A DNA stretch of 64,000 nucleotides from an uncultured Allorhizobium sp. (GCA_958439205.1 OY288189.1:2991001-3055000), one strand, 5' to 3'. Counted from the first letter of the stretch, positions 24,132 to 35,486 are shown. Notes: generated by a model not told the origin, from the sequence alone. A program made the numbers and translations.

Positions 24132-25196
24132 TCAGTTGCTTCTGGCCGGGCCGACAGGCAGGACGACGTCCACGGCACCGGCCTTTTCGAAGGTGAGCGT
24201 GACGTTGACGGTCGCACCTTCCTTGAAGGCCTCGGCCACCTTGAAGAACATCAGGTGGAGGCCGCCGGGCTTCAGCTCGACGGTCTCGCCGGCCGGAACC
24301 GAAATGCCGTCGGTCAACTGACGCATCTTCATGACGTCACCTTCCATCGCCATCTCGTGCAGCTGCACTTCGCCGGCCTGGGCCGAGGTCGCAGACACCA
24401 GCTTGTCGTCTTCGCCGCCCTTGTTGGTGATGGTGATGAAACCGCCGCCGACAGGCTGGCCGGGCAGCATGGCCTTGGTGAAACCGGCCGTCAGCTCGAG
24501 GTCTCCTGCGGTGACCGTCTCGAAGCCGCCTGGATCTGCAGCCGCCATGTGATCACCATGACCGGCGTGATCGCCATGCGCACCATGGGCGCCATGACCG
24601 TCCGCTGCGGCCTGCTCGGCAGGAGCGGCATGACCAGCATGGGCGCCGTGTGCCCCGTGACCGCCATGCGCGTCACCTTCAGCTGCCACGAGCTGCAGAA
24701 CAGGCGCCGGACCATCGAGGTCATGGGGATCCTGGCCAGGTGCCGCGATCTGATCCCAGGCAACCTTGCCATCCGTGCCGCAGAGCTGAACCGTCGGGAA
24801 GGCCAGGCCCGTTGCCGGATCGCCGGCGGCGATCTTTCCGTAGACGGTAAAGGTGTCGTAGAAACTGTCCGGCAGGTCACCGTTCTTGAAGCGGATTTCG
24901 ACCGGGCCGGATTTCACGGCCTTGCCGTGGTTGTCATAGCTGTTCTGGTAGTCGCCGGTGATGACTTCCACTTCCCAGCCGGCCTTTGGCATCGGCTTGG
25001 CGGAGATGAAGCCTTCCGGCAGCTTGATCTGGACTTCGTTCGTTGCCTTGCCGTCACAGCCATGCGGCACCTGAAGGGTGGCGGCGACATAGGAGCCGAC
25101 CTTGGCAGGCTGGTTGGCGAAGGTCGCATGCGCGAACACCGATGTGGTCGTGGCGAGCGTTGCGATCGTGGTTGCGAGAATCAGTTGGGTCTTCAT
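24132..25196 (-). CDS. YcnI (DUF1775) - PCuAC fusion periplasmic copper protein
   Basis: A 354-aa secreted protein. The signal peptide ends ...TTSVFA, so the mature protein begins HATF, the N-terminal histidine that binds copper in YcnI proteins. Residues about 23-175 are the YcnI domain. A His/Gly/Ala linker (repeats of HGAHGAHAGH, about 180-220) leads into a PCuAC domain, about 225-350 (GGGFITITNKG, the LHEMAMEGDVMKMR ligand motif and GGLHLMFF), a copper chaperone that feeds cytochrome oxidase. Two copper domains joined by a His-rich tether suggest internal handover. It lies 71 bases downstream of a DUF2946-like gene on the same strand. Confidence 0.9.
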   Translation of the reverse strand: MKTQLILATTIATLATTTSVFAHATFANQPAKVGSYVAATLQVPHGCDGKATNEVQIKLPEGFISAKPMPKAGWEVEVITGDYQNSYDNHGKAVKSGPVEIRFKNGDLPDSFYDTFTVYGKIAAGDPATGLAFPTVQLCGTDGKVAWDQIAAPGQDPHDLDGPAPVLQLVAAEGDAHGGHGAHGAHAGHAAPAEQAAADGHGAHGAHGDHAGHGDHMAAADPGGFETVTAGDLELTAGFTKAMLPGQPVGGGFITITNKGGEDDKLVSATSAQAGEVQLHEMAMEGDVMKMRQLTDGISVPAGETVELKPGGLHLMFFKVAEAFKEGATVNVTLTFEKAGAVDVVLPVGPARSN

Positions 25197-25267
25197 GGGT
25201 GTATCTCCGTGCCGCGGTCCGTCTTGGCCGTCGGCGGTCGTCCGTCATTGTCTGATGGTGAAAACGA

Positions 25268-25639
25268 TCAGACGGTGAGCGGCGGCCCGCGCAGGCGAGG
25301 ACGGTCGAGGAGATAACGGGAGCGTTCCGTCGCGGCGACGGGCCTAACCTGGCCAAGGCTTGAAAACGCACTGACAAGCCAGGACTGATCCGAGGGTGAA
25401 GGCAGGATGACGGCGCCCGCGAGGCGGCAGGCTTCGCAATCGCCGGCGGGCTTGGCGTGTTTCTGGCCCCGGTCTGCAATGCACAGGTCTGCAAAGCTGC
25501 CGTCGGGAAGGCTGTAGGCGAGCGACTGAACATCAGCCGCGATCGCGGCAGGTGTCCGATGACCAAAACCGACCGACAGGAAGACCATGGCGCAGAAGAT
25601 GCGCAGGATGATCGTCGCTGTCTTGACCTTCGGTTTCAT
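25268..25639 (-). CDS. DUF2946-like exported protein
   Basis: A 123-aa protein with a hydrophobic N-terminal segment (ATIILRIFCAMVFLSVGFG) and a later pair of motifs, ADLCIADRG and GDCEACRLAG, like the Cys motifs of DUF2946 proteins, which occur with copper genes. Start chosen at the ATG at 25639, with GGGGA 6 bases upstream; ATG at 25660 is an alternative. It is probably co-transcribed with the YcnI-PCuAC gene. Family assignment is moderate. Confidence 0.68.
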   Translation of the reverse strand: MKPKVKTATIILRIFCAMVFLSVGFGHRTPAAIAADVQSLAYSLPDGSFADLCIADRGQKHAKPAGDCEACRLAGAVILPSPSDQSWLVSAFSSLGQVRPVAATERSRYLLDRPRLRGPPLTV

Positions 25640-25833
25640 CGTCGTCCCCGTTCGGCTCATTGCATTATCGCGATGTGCCCGTCCTGCCAAGTGGCGAGAT
25701 GCCGCGCCCGCGGTCTGCCCTGCCCGATGCAAGGCTGACGCAAACATGATGCCCAAGCGACAAAAATCTGCTTGCGAGCGACGCAGCCTCTTGCCAACCC
25801 GCCACACTGCCAGATAATGCCTTCATGACCTTG

Positions 25834-25996
25834 TTGGGAGATACCGGTTTGATCCGGAGCCGAAGGAGCAACCGCCCCGGAAACTCTCAGGCAAAAGGAC
25901 CACAAGGCGTCGACTGCACTCTGGAGAGAGGCCCGTTTCCAAAGCGGGCCGCGCCGAAGGGATAACAATCTCAGGCACAAGGACAGAGGGGGCTCA
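25834..25996 (+). promoter_or_regulatory. Tandem glycine riboswitch of the gcv operon
   Basis: Two glycine aptamers follow each other. The first (about 25836-25905) contains GGGAGA, GCCGAAGGAGCAA, AAACTCTCAGGCAAAAGGA; the second (about 25921-25995) contains GGAGAG, GCCGAAGGGATAACAA, TCTCAGGCACAAGGACAGAG. In other bacteria the tandem form turns on gcvT when glycine is abundant. About 66 bases separate it from the gcvT start; no obvious terminator was seen, so translational control is possible. Confidence 0.95.
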
Positions 25997-26061
25997 TGAA
26001 GCGGCACAACCGTGCCCAGACTTGAGCAAGCGCGCGAGCGCTCAAACCCGGAGGCGACGTC

Positions 26062-27201
26062 TTGGACGATCAGACCCAACTCAAACGCACCCCCCTTTAT
26101 GACTTTCACGTATTGCTTGGCGCCAAGATGGTGCCCTTCGCCGGCTACGACATGCCGGTGCAGTACCCCGCCGGCGTGCTGAAGGAACACCTGCACACCC
26201 GTACCGCCGCTGGTCTCTTCGACGTTTCCCATATGGGCCAGGTCGAACTGGTTGCGGCCTCCGGCACCTATGATGATGCCGCCAAGGCGCTGGAAACCCT
26301 GGTTCCCGTCGACATCCTCGGCCTGAAAGACGGCCGCCAGCGCTACGGCTTTTTCACCGACGACAATGGCGGCATCCTCGACGACCTGATGATTTCCCGC
26401 CTCGGCGAGCGCCTGCTGGTCGTCGTCAATGCCGGCTGCAAGGATGCCGACATTGCCCATATGCGGGCGAAGCTTCCTGATGGTGTTCAGGTTCTCGTGC
26501 ATGACGACCGGGCGCTTCTCGCCCTTCAGGGCCCGAAGGCCGAAGCCGTGCTTGCGGCGCTCAATTCCGATGTTGCGGCCATGAAGTTCATGGATGTGCG
26601 TGAGCTTTCCCTCGGGGACATCCCCGTCCTCGCCTCCCGCACCGGCTATTCCGGCGAGGACGGCTTCGAGATCTCGGTGCCCGAAGACCGCGCCACCGAT
26701 CTCGCCAAGGCGCTGCTCGACCAAACGGACTGTCAGCCGATCGGCCTCGGCGCGCGTGATTCGCTCCGCCTCGAAGCTGGTCTCTGCCTCTATGGCAACG
26801 ACATCGACACGAGCACCTCACCGGTCGAAGCGTCGATCGAATGGGCGATCCAGAAGGTGCGCCGCACCGGTGGCGCCGGCGCGGGCGGCTTTCCGGGTGC
26901 AGAGCGCATCCTCGCCGAACTCGAAAACGGCGTTTCCCGCCGCCGCGTCGGTCTGAAGCCCGAGGGCAAGGCGCCGGTGCGTCCGCCGGCAAAGCTGTTT
27001 TCCGATGCCGAAGGTCAGACCGAGATCGGTCACGTCTCATCCGGCGGTTTCGGCCCGAGCGCCGAGGGCCCGATCGCCATGGGTTATGTACCGACGGAAA
27101 TGGCCGAACCCGGCACCCAGGTCTTTGCGGAGGTGCGCGGCAAGTTCTTGCCCCTCACCGTCGCCGCCCTTCCTTTCGTTACCCCCACCTACAAACGCTG
27201 A
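26062..27201 (+). CDS. gcvT: Glycine cleavage system T protein (aminomethyltransferase)
   Basis: GcvT takes the aminomethyl group from lipoyl-GcvH and passes a one-carbon unit to tetrahydrofolate, releasing ammonia. The 379-aa protein shows [29 protein letters not shown] and [18 protein letters not shown]. The best ribosome site (GGAGG, 7 bases upstream) points to TTG at 26062 as the start; no ATG fits the N-terminal homology. It is the first gene of gcvT-H-P behind the glycine riboswitch. Confidence 0.96.
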   Translation: MDDQTQLKRTPLYDFHVLLGAKMVPFAGYDMPVQYPAGVLKEHLHTRTAAGLFDVSHMGQVELVAASGTYDDAAKALETLVPVDILGLKDGRQRYGFFTDDNGGILDDLMISRLGERLLVVVNAGCKDADIAHMRAKLPDGVQVLVHDDRALLALQGPKAEAVLAALNSDVAAMKFMDVRELSLGDIPVLASRTGYSGEDGFEISVPEDRATDLAKALLDQTDCQPIGLGARDSLRLEAGLCLYGNDIDTSTSPVEASIEWAIQKVRRTGGAGAGGFPGAERILAELENGVSRRRVGLKPEGKAPVRPPAKLFSDAEGQTEIGHVSSGGFGPSAEGPIAMGYVPTEMAEPGTQVFAEVRGKFLPLTVAALPFVTPTYKR

Positions 27202-27224
27202 AGAAAAATTTCCGGAGAGAACCC

Positions 27225-27586
27225 ATGTTGAAATTCACCGCTGAACACGAATGGCTGAAGATCGAAGGCGATGTCGCAACTGTCGGCATCACCACGCATG
27301 CCGCCGGCCAGCTCGGCGATCTCGTTTTCGTTGAACTGCCGGACGAAGGCTCGACCTTCAAGAAGGACGGCACCGCCGCGACCGTCGAGAGCGTCAAGGC
27401 CGCCTCTGACGTCTACTGCCCGCTCGACGGCGAAGTGGTCGAGATCAACCAGGCGATCGTCGACGATCCGTCGCTGGTGAACTCCGATCCGGAAGGTGCC
27501 GCCTGGTTCTTCAAGCTGAAGCTCGCCAATCCTTCTGACGCCGACGCCCTGCTCGACGAAGCCGCCTACAAGGAGCTGATCGCCTG

Positions 27587-27587
<1 letters not shown>
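27225..27587 (+). CDS. gcvH: Glycine cleavage system H protein
   Basis: The 120-aa lipoyl carrier shuttles the aminomethyl intermediate between the P, T and L proteins. Lys58 in VESVKAAS is the lipoylation site. The frame is open far upstream within gcvT, but GGAGAGA before the ATG at 27225 and the family N-terminus ([12 protein letters not shown]) fix the start. Its stop overlaps the gcvP start. Confidence 0.97.
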
Positions 27588-30445
<2,858 letters not shown>

Positions 30446-30466
30446 CAGCCTGAAATTCGCCATGAG

Positions 30467-30492
30467 AACGCCGCCCTTGAGGCGGCGTTTTT
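30467..30492 (+). terminator. Intrinsic terminator of gcvTHP
   Basis: AACGCCGCC and GGCGGCGTT form the stem around CTTGA, followed by a T run. Confidence 0.9.
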
Positions 30493-30580
30493 CATTTGTG
30501 GTGACATGCCGAAACGCCCTGTGATGGAACGGAATAGCCGTGCGCCCGTTCTTCAAGCTGTCCAACACAGGAGAACAGAC

Positions 30581-30907
30581 ATGCGCAATACTCTTATCCT
30601 CGCTGGTGCAGCGGCACTCATGACGCTCTCGGCGTCGGCCAATGCGCAGGAAACTGTCATCATCCAGCAGGCTCCGGTCGCCACCCAGTCGACCATCGTC
30701 ATACCGGCACCGGTCGAAACCTATGTCATGGAGCGCGAAGTCCGCTCGGTTCCTTATGAAGGCGACGTCCTGATCGGACGCGTGATCGAGGATCCGGTCG
30801 AGCTCTATCCGGTGGATGGTTATGAGGATTATTCCTACACGGTGGTCAACGAGCGCCGCGTGATCGTCGATCCGCAGACGCGTCAGATCATCCAGATCAT
30901 CGAATAA
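30581..30907 (+). CDS. Small exported DUF1236-like protein
   Basis: A 108-aa protein with a cleavable signal peptide (LILAGAAALMTLSASANA). The mature part is acidic and ends in YTVVNERRVIVDPQTRQIIQII, the short beta-strand signature of DUF1236 proteins common in rhizobia; their function is unknown. AGGAG lies 7 bases before the ATG at 30581. It is probably monocistronic, with its own terminator. Confidence 0.82.
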   Translation: MRNTLILAGAAALMTLSASANAQETVIIQQAPVATQSTIVIPAPVETYVMEREVRSVPYEGDVLIGRVIEDPVELYPVDGYEDYSYTVVNERRVIVDPQTRQIIQIIE

Positions 30908-30933
30908 GCCCGACGTTCCCATGCAAAGACCTG

Positions 30934-30961
30934 AAACCCGGTGCGACGTGCCGGGTTTTTG
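30934..30961 (+). terminator. Intrinsic terminator after the DUF1236-like gene
   Basis: AACCCGG and CCGGGTT pair across TGCGACGTG, followed by TTTT. Confidence 0.8.
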
Positions 30962-31139
30962 CTTGCGGATTGGGTCACCAACTCAGCATTAAAGCGGCAA
31001 GCCGCCCGCCGGTCTGTATCGAAACAGATCATATCTTCGGCGCTGCGTTCCTTAAGGGAAACCATCGGTGTTCGCATTATGCTAACCGGCACAGCTTATT
31101 CTGATGTTCTGAATTTCGGTATGAACGCAGGATACAGCC

Positions 31140-31466
31140 ATGAGCATTTCAGCCGTCATGGGCATTTCCCTTTCCGGCATGCAGTCGCAGCAGACGCGGC
31201 TTGCCGCATCGGCGAACAATATCGCCAATGCGATGACACCCAAATACGACAAGCTGGAAACCCGGTTTTCCAGCACAGCATCGGGCGGCGTCACCGCGTC
31301 GGTCGCACCATCGGGTGAAGACACCTTTGCCGATGGTTCGAATGTGGATCTCGCGTCGGAAATGATGTCGCTCGTTCAGAGTGAACTCGGCTTCAAGGCC
31401 AATGCTGCCGTCTGGGAGACAGGTGCCGAGATCTGGGACGTTTTGAACAGCATCAACAGACGCTGA
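31140..31466 (+). CDS. Orphan flagellar basal-body rod-like small protein
   Basis: A 108-aa protein resembling rod proteins (FlgB/FlgC/FlgG group) reduced to their two ends: the N-terminal rod motif (GMQSQQTRLAASANNIANAMT) and a C-terminal helix (DLASEMMSLVQSELGFKANAAV). In true rod proteins these ends form the coiled-coil of the rod. The usual central domain is missing, and no flagellar cluster lies nearby. It may be a minor flagellar part or a repurposed secreted helix pair. The ribosome site is weak; the start rests on homology. Confidence 0.8.
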   Translation: MSISAVMGISLSGMQSQQTRLAASANNIANAMTPKYDKLETRFSSTASGGVTASVAPSGEDTFADGSNVDLASEMMSLVQSELGFKANAAVWETGAEIWDVLNSINRR

Positions 31467-31689
31467 TTCGTCTTCCAACGCCTGTCCGAACCCGATGCCT
31501 CTTCGGCGGCTTCCGAATTGATCATCGTCAAGACGACGGACGCTCTCAGAACATCGCAGTCGGCACGAGTATTTTTGGGCTATTCACGGCTCGGCGAGCG
31601 AAAGCACACCCGCTGGAGAATTCGGCGATTGCAAATTTCGCCGCTTGCGGACACAGTCTTGAGTTGCAGCAGGTTGCATAGAGGAATTC

Positions 31690-31992
31690 ATGTATAACGA
31701 CGCGCTAAATCGCCTGAAGACCGACATTCTCTCAGCGCATCATATCGATGGCCCTCGCCTCAGAGCGCTCGTCGACCAGCACCTCGAAGACATCCTCCAA
31801 AGCGTCGTGCCCACCGATTACGTCGAGGACTGCCTCTTTCAGATCGATGAGGCCCTCGAGAGGCTGTGTACCAGCCCGCAGGAGAGCCTCACGCTTCAGG
31901 TCTACCTACTGGGCGCGATCGAGGCCCTTCGGGACGAACTCCATCTTTGCGAGGTCGACATGGATATCCCGCAGGCCGCTGTCGGCTTCTGA
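31690..31992 (+). CDS. Small uncharacterised protein (100 aa)
   Basis: An acidic, Leu-rich, probably all-helical protein (NRLKTDILSAHHIDGPRL; CLFQIDEALERL; LLGAIEALRDEL). No family is recognised. AGAGGA lies 5 bases before the ATG at 31690, which supports translation. Its last 87 bases overlap the 3' end of the minus-strand gene 31906-32199, so transcripts from the two would be complementary at their ends. The 223 bases upstream (31467-31689) contain no recognisable gene. Confidence 0.7.
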   Translation: MYNDALNRLKTDILSAHHIDGPRLRALVDQHLEDILQSVVPTDYVEDCLFQIDEALERLCTSPQESLTLQVYLLGAIEALRDELHLCEVDMDIPQAAVGF

Positions 31993-32199
31993 CGACTGCC
32001 GCTTGCGGCCAGTGCGGCGATCCAACCCGTCTGCGGCCGCCAGAGACACCATCTGCAAAAGATGATCGAGAAAGAGAGCCTCTTCGCTGAGCGGCGCCTT
32101 TTGAGATACGCCCCTGATGATCTCCCTGAGGCTACGCACCTGCTCCTCGACGATCGAGCGAACGTAGATATCGGAGGATGGGAATTGGCCATCCGTCAT
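31906..32199 (-). CDS. Small protein coupled to the AHL synthase gene
   Basis: A 97-aa protein (MTDGQFPSSDIYVRSIVEEQ...) predicted helical and polar, of unknown family. It begins one base after the luxI stop, and its ribosome site (AGGAGAA) lies within the last codons of luxI, so it should be translated only with luxI. In Rhizobium leguminosarum a small regulator, CinS, is likewise coupled to cinI; whether this is related cannot be judged by eye. The 3' end overlaps a convergent gene by 87 bases. The longer frame to 32391 overlaps luxI and is not used. Confidence 0.72.
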   Translation of the reverse strand: MTDGQFPSSDIYVRSIVEEQVRSLREIIRGVSQKAPLSEEALFLDHLLQMVSLAAADGLDRRTGRKRQSSEADSGLRDIHVDLAKMEFVPKGLDRAQ

Positions 32200-32200
32200 G

Positions 32201-32902
32201 TCATTCTCCTGCCATTCTTGCATAATCGATACTTCCATGGGCCAGCTCGGCGAAGGGAACGCGCCTGAGCGCCGATGCTGAAAACGGGTTGCCGGGGGCG
32301 AGTTCCAGGTCGAGCACACTGCCCGTGATGCCGTAGAGCTCATGGTGCCGCAAAAGCCCCGCCATCGACGGCTTGGCCGTAATCGGCACAATCAGAGCGC
32401 CCTCCAGAACGCTGGGCGCCGCGAGCGGCATGACGTCCCAACCTGTGGTCACCAGAAGGTTGACCAGCTTCGGATGGGTTTCGACAACAAGCGTCTGAAT
32501 GCCCGCAACGAGGCAATACTCCATCACCCCGGTCATCAGGATGTTGGAGATCGGCACGCCGGCGATTGTCTTTTCGGAGACCTCGGCGATGCAGCGCGTC
32601 CATTCGAAGATGCGCTGGCCGCGCGGCCAATCGGCCCCATCCATGAGGTGGGGGTAAACATCCGACAACAGGTGCGGCTTCAATGTCGGAAGCAGCCGGC
32701 TGTAGCCGACAACGTCACCATCGACGAGAAGCGGCAGATGGATTGCCTCTTCACTGTCGAACTGATCGATCTCGCGATCGTCAGCGCGGCGACACGCTTC
32801 CCAGCCCAGTCTTTCGACGAACTGCCGATGCCGGAAGCGCCAGACCTGCTCCATGATGTCCGCATAGTCACACGTGTCTGCGCCCAGAATCGTCGCAAGC
32901 AT
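32201..32902 (-). CDS. N-acyl-homoserine lactone synthase (LuxI family)
   Basis: The 233-aa protein makes acyl-homoserine lactones from SAM and acyl-ACP. With the start at 32902 the invariant residues fall at canonical places: Arg24, Phe28 and Trp34 (RFRHRQFVERLGWE), then acidic EIDQFD (44-49), Arg69 (YSRLLP), and Glu100/Arg103 (FEWTRCIAEV). GGGGG lies upstream of the ATG. The frame to 32932 adds ten residues without support. It is downstream of the luxR gene, from which it is separated by a lux-box-like palindrome. Chain-length preference cannot be read. Confidence 0.93.
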   Translation of the reverse strand: MLATILGADTCDYADIMEQVWRFRHRQFVERLGWEACRRADDREIDQFDSEEAIHLPLLVDGDVVGYSRLLPTLKPHLLSDVYPHLMDGADWPRGQRIFEWTRCIAEVSEKTIAGVPISNILMTGVMEYCLVAGIQTLVVETHPKLVNLLVTTGWDVMPLAAPSVLEGALIVPITAKPSMAGLLRHHELYGITGSVLDLELAPGNPFSASALRRVPFAELAHGSIDYARMAGE

Positions 32903-32956
32903 CCACACCCCCAAAATCACCCGGGTGGACACTGCGGCATGGGGGAGAAATGCAAT

Positions 32957-32974
32957 ATAGGCAGTTCTGCCTAT
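32957..32974. promoter_or_regulatory. lux/tra-box-like operator (18-bp perfect palindrome)
   Basis: ATAGGCAGTTCTGCCTAT is a perfect dyad with a two-base centre, ending just before the luxR stop and 54 bases upstream of luxI. LuxR-type boxes such as the TraR tra box are 18-bp dyads sharing the GCAGnnCTGC core. The position suits activation of luxI by the adjacent LuxR protein. Confidence 0.72.
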
Positions 32975-33715
32975 TTATCTGATTAAACCAAGCCTGATCG
33001 ATTCGGCGATCAATTGAGCACGGTTCACCGAGTTCAACTTGCGGCTGGCAGATGCAATTTCATGCTGGACAGTTTTCTCAGAGATTCCAAGAATTTGGCC
33101 AATTTCCCAATTGGTCTTTCCAGCCGAACACCACAATATGACCTCGCGCTCACGGGGGGTCACTTTTGCAGCAGCGGCGGCGCTTCGTTCGCTGCTATCG
33201 GACATGAAGGCGCGCAACCGGTTGTGCGCATAGATTGAAACGATATGCAGCGCGCCCCGCTGCTCACTCGACAGGTCGACCTTCTTCGCGCCGAAGGTCA
33301 CGATCGCCTGGAAGCCGCCAACGGAGTGGAGCGGAACGCTGTAGCCGTCCAACATCCCGAACTCGGTCGCCTCGTTCATCACCCGCTTCGCCGACCGACT
33401 GAGCGGCTGGTCAGCCAAGGCTTCGGACCAGACGAAGGCCTCGTTCGACATCTTGGTGCGGTAGATCACGGGATCGACATGCACGTAGTTCTGCTGGACG
33501 TAGCGTTCGAACCAGCCATCCGGCCAGGCATTCAGCATGAAGTAGGGATCGATGCGCTCGGTGGGCAGCGGAATGCCCGAGATCGCGTAGCAGTCCATAC
33601 CAAAGGCCCTGGCCGCCTTGTCCAGGCTAGCCAGCACCGCATCGTTGTTGCGGGCCTGCGATGATTCCGTGATGAAATCGAACATCGCATTGGCCGTCGC
33701 CTGCCTGTGTGACAT
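32975..33715 (-). CDS. LuxR-family quorum-sensing regulator
   Basis: The 246-aa protein has an N-terminal autoinducer-binding domain (about 20-165) with WPDGWFERYVQQNYVHVDPV, including the conserved Trp, Tyr and Asp of the pocket, and a C-terminal GerE/LuxR helix-turn-helix (about 175-240: TPREREVILWCSAGKTNWEIG, then ISEKTVQHEIASASRKL). The start at ATG 33715 has GGGGG upstream; TTG and GTG alternatives lie just before. It is upstream of and co-directional with luxI. Confidence 0.92.
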   Translation of the reverse strand: MSHRQATANAMFDFITESSQARNNDAVLASLDKAARAFGMDCYAISGIPLPTERIDPYFMLNAWPDGWFERYVQQNYVHVDPVIYRTKMSNEAFVWSEALADQPLSRSAKRVMNEATEFGMLDGYSVPLHSVGGFQAIVTFGAKKVDLSSEQRGALHIVSIYAHNRLRAFMSDSSERSAAAAAKVTPREREVILWCSAGKTNWEIGQILGISEKTVQHEIASASRKLNSVNRAQLIAESIRLGLIR

Positions 33716-33877
33716 TGACACCCCCAAGGCAGAAATGCTGCCTGCTCCGCTGTGATCTGTAGCACAATCGAATGGAAATCCGAGCGGTTCAACATTGGAT
33801 TTCCAAGGGAATTCTTGGTCGCGGCCTGAATTGATACGGGCCTGACGAACTCGTGACAGCTTCTGCTGGCACTACGA

Positions 33878-34513
33878 TCACAGCAACGCCATCAAGGCGT
33901 GCAAGATAGCCACAAGACCAAAGGCGACAAGGACGAATGCCGAGATGCGGGCGACGAGAATCGCGAATCCCTCCGGCAAGCGCGCGCGCAACAGGCTCAC
34001 GGCACCACTCAGGAAGAACCACCAGGCAAGCGAGCCCAGAAAGACGCCGGCGACCAGCAGGAAACCGTGTGCATCGCCCTCGCCGGCGTTCTGACCGGCG
34101 GCAAGCCCGAGCCCTGCGAAGATCGCCGCGAAGGTCAGGATCGTTGCCGGATTGGCGATGGTGAGCAGAAAAGTCGCCGCTGTGGTTGTCAGCAAGCCGC
34201 GTGCGGCAACAGGTGCGGCGGAGACGTTGACGCGTGGCTTGAGGCTGCTCAGGCCGAGATAGATGAGAAACAAACCACCGATCACCTGCAAGGGCAGTTG
34301 GATGAAGCCGAGCGAAGAGCCGAGAGCCGTAAAACCTGTCCCTGCCAGTGCCGCATAGACACCGTCGGCAAGTGCCGTGCCCAGACCGCCTGCGACGCCC
34401 GCCCAGAAGCCGCGATCGAGCGTCCGGTTGATGCAAAGCGCGCCGATCGGCCCGAGCGGGGCAGCGATCGCAATACCGAGCACCAGTCCCTTGCCGAAGA
34501 CGAGCGTGTCCAT
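33878..34513 (-). CDS. LysE-family amino-acid/metabolite exporter
   Basis: A 211-aa membrane protein with about six helices. The N-terminal motif GIAIAAPLGPIGALCINRTLDRG is the LysE/RhtB signature, and TFLLTIANPATILTFAAIFAG matches helix 4. Such proteins export lysine, threonine, homoserine or homoserine lactones; the substrate here is unknown. It starts one base after the stop of the Lrp-type regulator, so the regulator and exporter form one coupled unit. Confidence 0.9.
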   Translation of the reverse strand: MDTLVFGKGLVLGIAIAAPLGPIGALCINRTLDRGFWAGVAGGLGTALADGVYAALAGTGFTALGSSLGFIQLPLQVIGGLFLIYLGLSSLKPRVNVSAAPVAARGLLTTTAATFLLTIANPATILTFAAIFAGLGLAAGQNAGEGDAHGFLLVAGVFLGSLAWWFFLSGAVSLLRARLPEGFAILVARISAFVLVAFGLVAILHALMALL

Positions 34514-34514
34514 C

Positions 34515-34964
34515 TCAATCGGTGCCGATGACGTAGCTGCGCTCGCTCGCTGTCGACAGCGCGATCATCGTCTCGCTGCGGGCGATCAATCGCTCACCCT
34601 TGAGATCGGCCAGGAAGGTTTCGATGCCGGTCAGGTCGGCTGTGCGGATCTTCAGCATGTAAGACCAGCCGCCCGTGACATGGTGACATTCCAGTACGGC
34701 GGGATGCGCCTCGGCATAGTCCCGGAATGCCGCCTGCTCCGTATCCTGGGGCAGCGTCACCAGCATGAAGGCGGTGATCGGCAGACCGAGGGCCACCGGA
34801 TCCACCTCCAGCGTGAAGCGCCTGATGGCGCCTGCTGCGACGAGACGACGGATGCGCTCATTGACGGCAGAGGGTGAAAGTCCTACCACATCGCCAATGC
34901 TGGCGAGCGAGCGGCGGGCGTCTTCGGCGAGAAGATCGATGATTTTGCGGTCACTTGTATCCAT
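34515..34964 (-). CDS. Lrp/AsnC-family transcriptional regulator
   Basis: The 149-aa protein has the N-terminal winged helix-turn-helix (DRKIIDLLAEDARRSLASIG, then VGLSPSAVNERIRRLVAAGAI) and a C-terminal RAM ligand-binding domain (about 65-145; VTGGWSYMLKIRTADLTGIE). It probably senses an amino acid and controls the lysE-type exporter it is translated with; more often such pairs are divergent. Confidence 0.92.
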   Translation of the reverse strand: MDTSDRKIIDLLAEDARRSLASIGDVVGLSPSAVNERIRRLVAAGAIRRFTLEVDPVALGLPITAFMLVTLPQDTEQAAFRDYAEAHPAVLECHHVTGGWSYMLKIRTADLTGIETFLADLKGERLIARSETMIALSTASERSYVIGTD

Positions 34965-35099
34965 GGCCGCAGTTTATTTAGCAAAAGCAGTGCTTCGCAA
35001 GATATTTTTTCGCATTTCGGCAAAAAAGAATGATTCGATGCATTCAACCATGCATCGCACCTCTTCCAACATGCAGGATAACCGCGCTGAGCCGGCCCG

Positions 35100-35486
35100 T
35101 CAGGCCGGTGTGGCCTGACGCTGCCTTGCAAGTTCCGTCAAGTCGGCAGCCTGGAGCTCGACCGACTCGCCGCAGCCGCAGGCCGAGGTCTGGTTGGGGT
35201 TGTGGAACGTGAAGCCGGAGCGCAGTGTGGTGGTCTCGAAGCCCATTTCGGTGCCGAGCAGATAAAGAACCGCTGCCGGGTCGATCCAGACCGACGCGCC
35301 ATCCTTTTCGATCCGGTCGTCCCGTGCGCTGGGCTCGGTCACCAGATCGATGGTGTATTCCATCCCGGCGCAGCCACCCTTTTTGATCCCCACGCGGATG
35401 CCCTTGGCATCGGAACCGGAATTCTCGACGATTGCCCTGACGCGTGCGGCAGCCGCATCGCTCATGGTCATTACCTGAAAGCCCAT
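35100..35486 (-). CDS. sufA: A-type Fe-S carrier SufA, displaced from its operon
   Basis: The 128-aa protein carries the three A-type cysteines: GGCAGMEY and the C-terminal CGCGESV. A-type proteins receive Fe-S clusters from SufBCD and deliver them to apo-enzymes. The start at ATG 35486 has GGAGA upstream. It is on the same strand as sufB-C-D-S-T but about 4.3 kb beyond sufT, with the plus-strand rut operon between. In related genomes sufA usually follows sufT directly. The 445 bp between sufA and rutA hold the rut control region. Confidence 0.9.
   Translation of the reverse strand: MGFQVMTMSDAAAARVRAIVENSGSDAKGIRVGIKKGGCAGMEYTIDLVTEPSARDDRIEKDGASVWIDPAAVLYLLGTEMGFETTTLRSGFTFHNPNQTSACGCGESVELQAADLTELARQRQATPA

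Noticed and set aside
25657..26724. Minus-strand open frame covering the glycine riboswitch and gcvT start
   Set aside because: Antisense to both the riboswitch and gcvT, with no motif and no initiation site.
35099..35119. Hairpin GTCAGGCC/GGCCTGAC at the end of sufA as a terminator
   Set aside because: It overlaps the stop codon and has no T tract.
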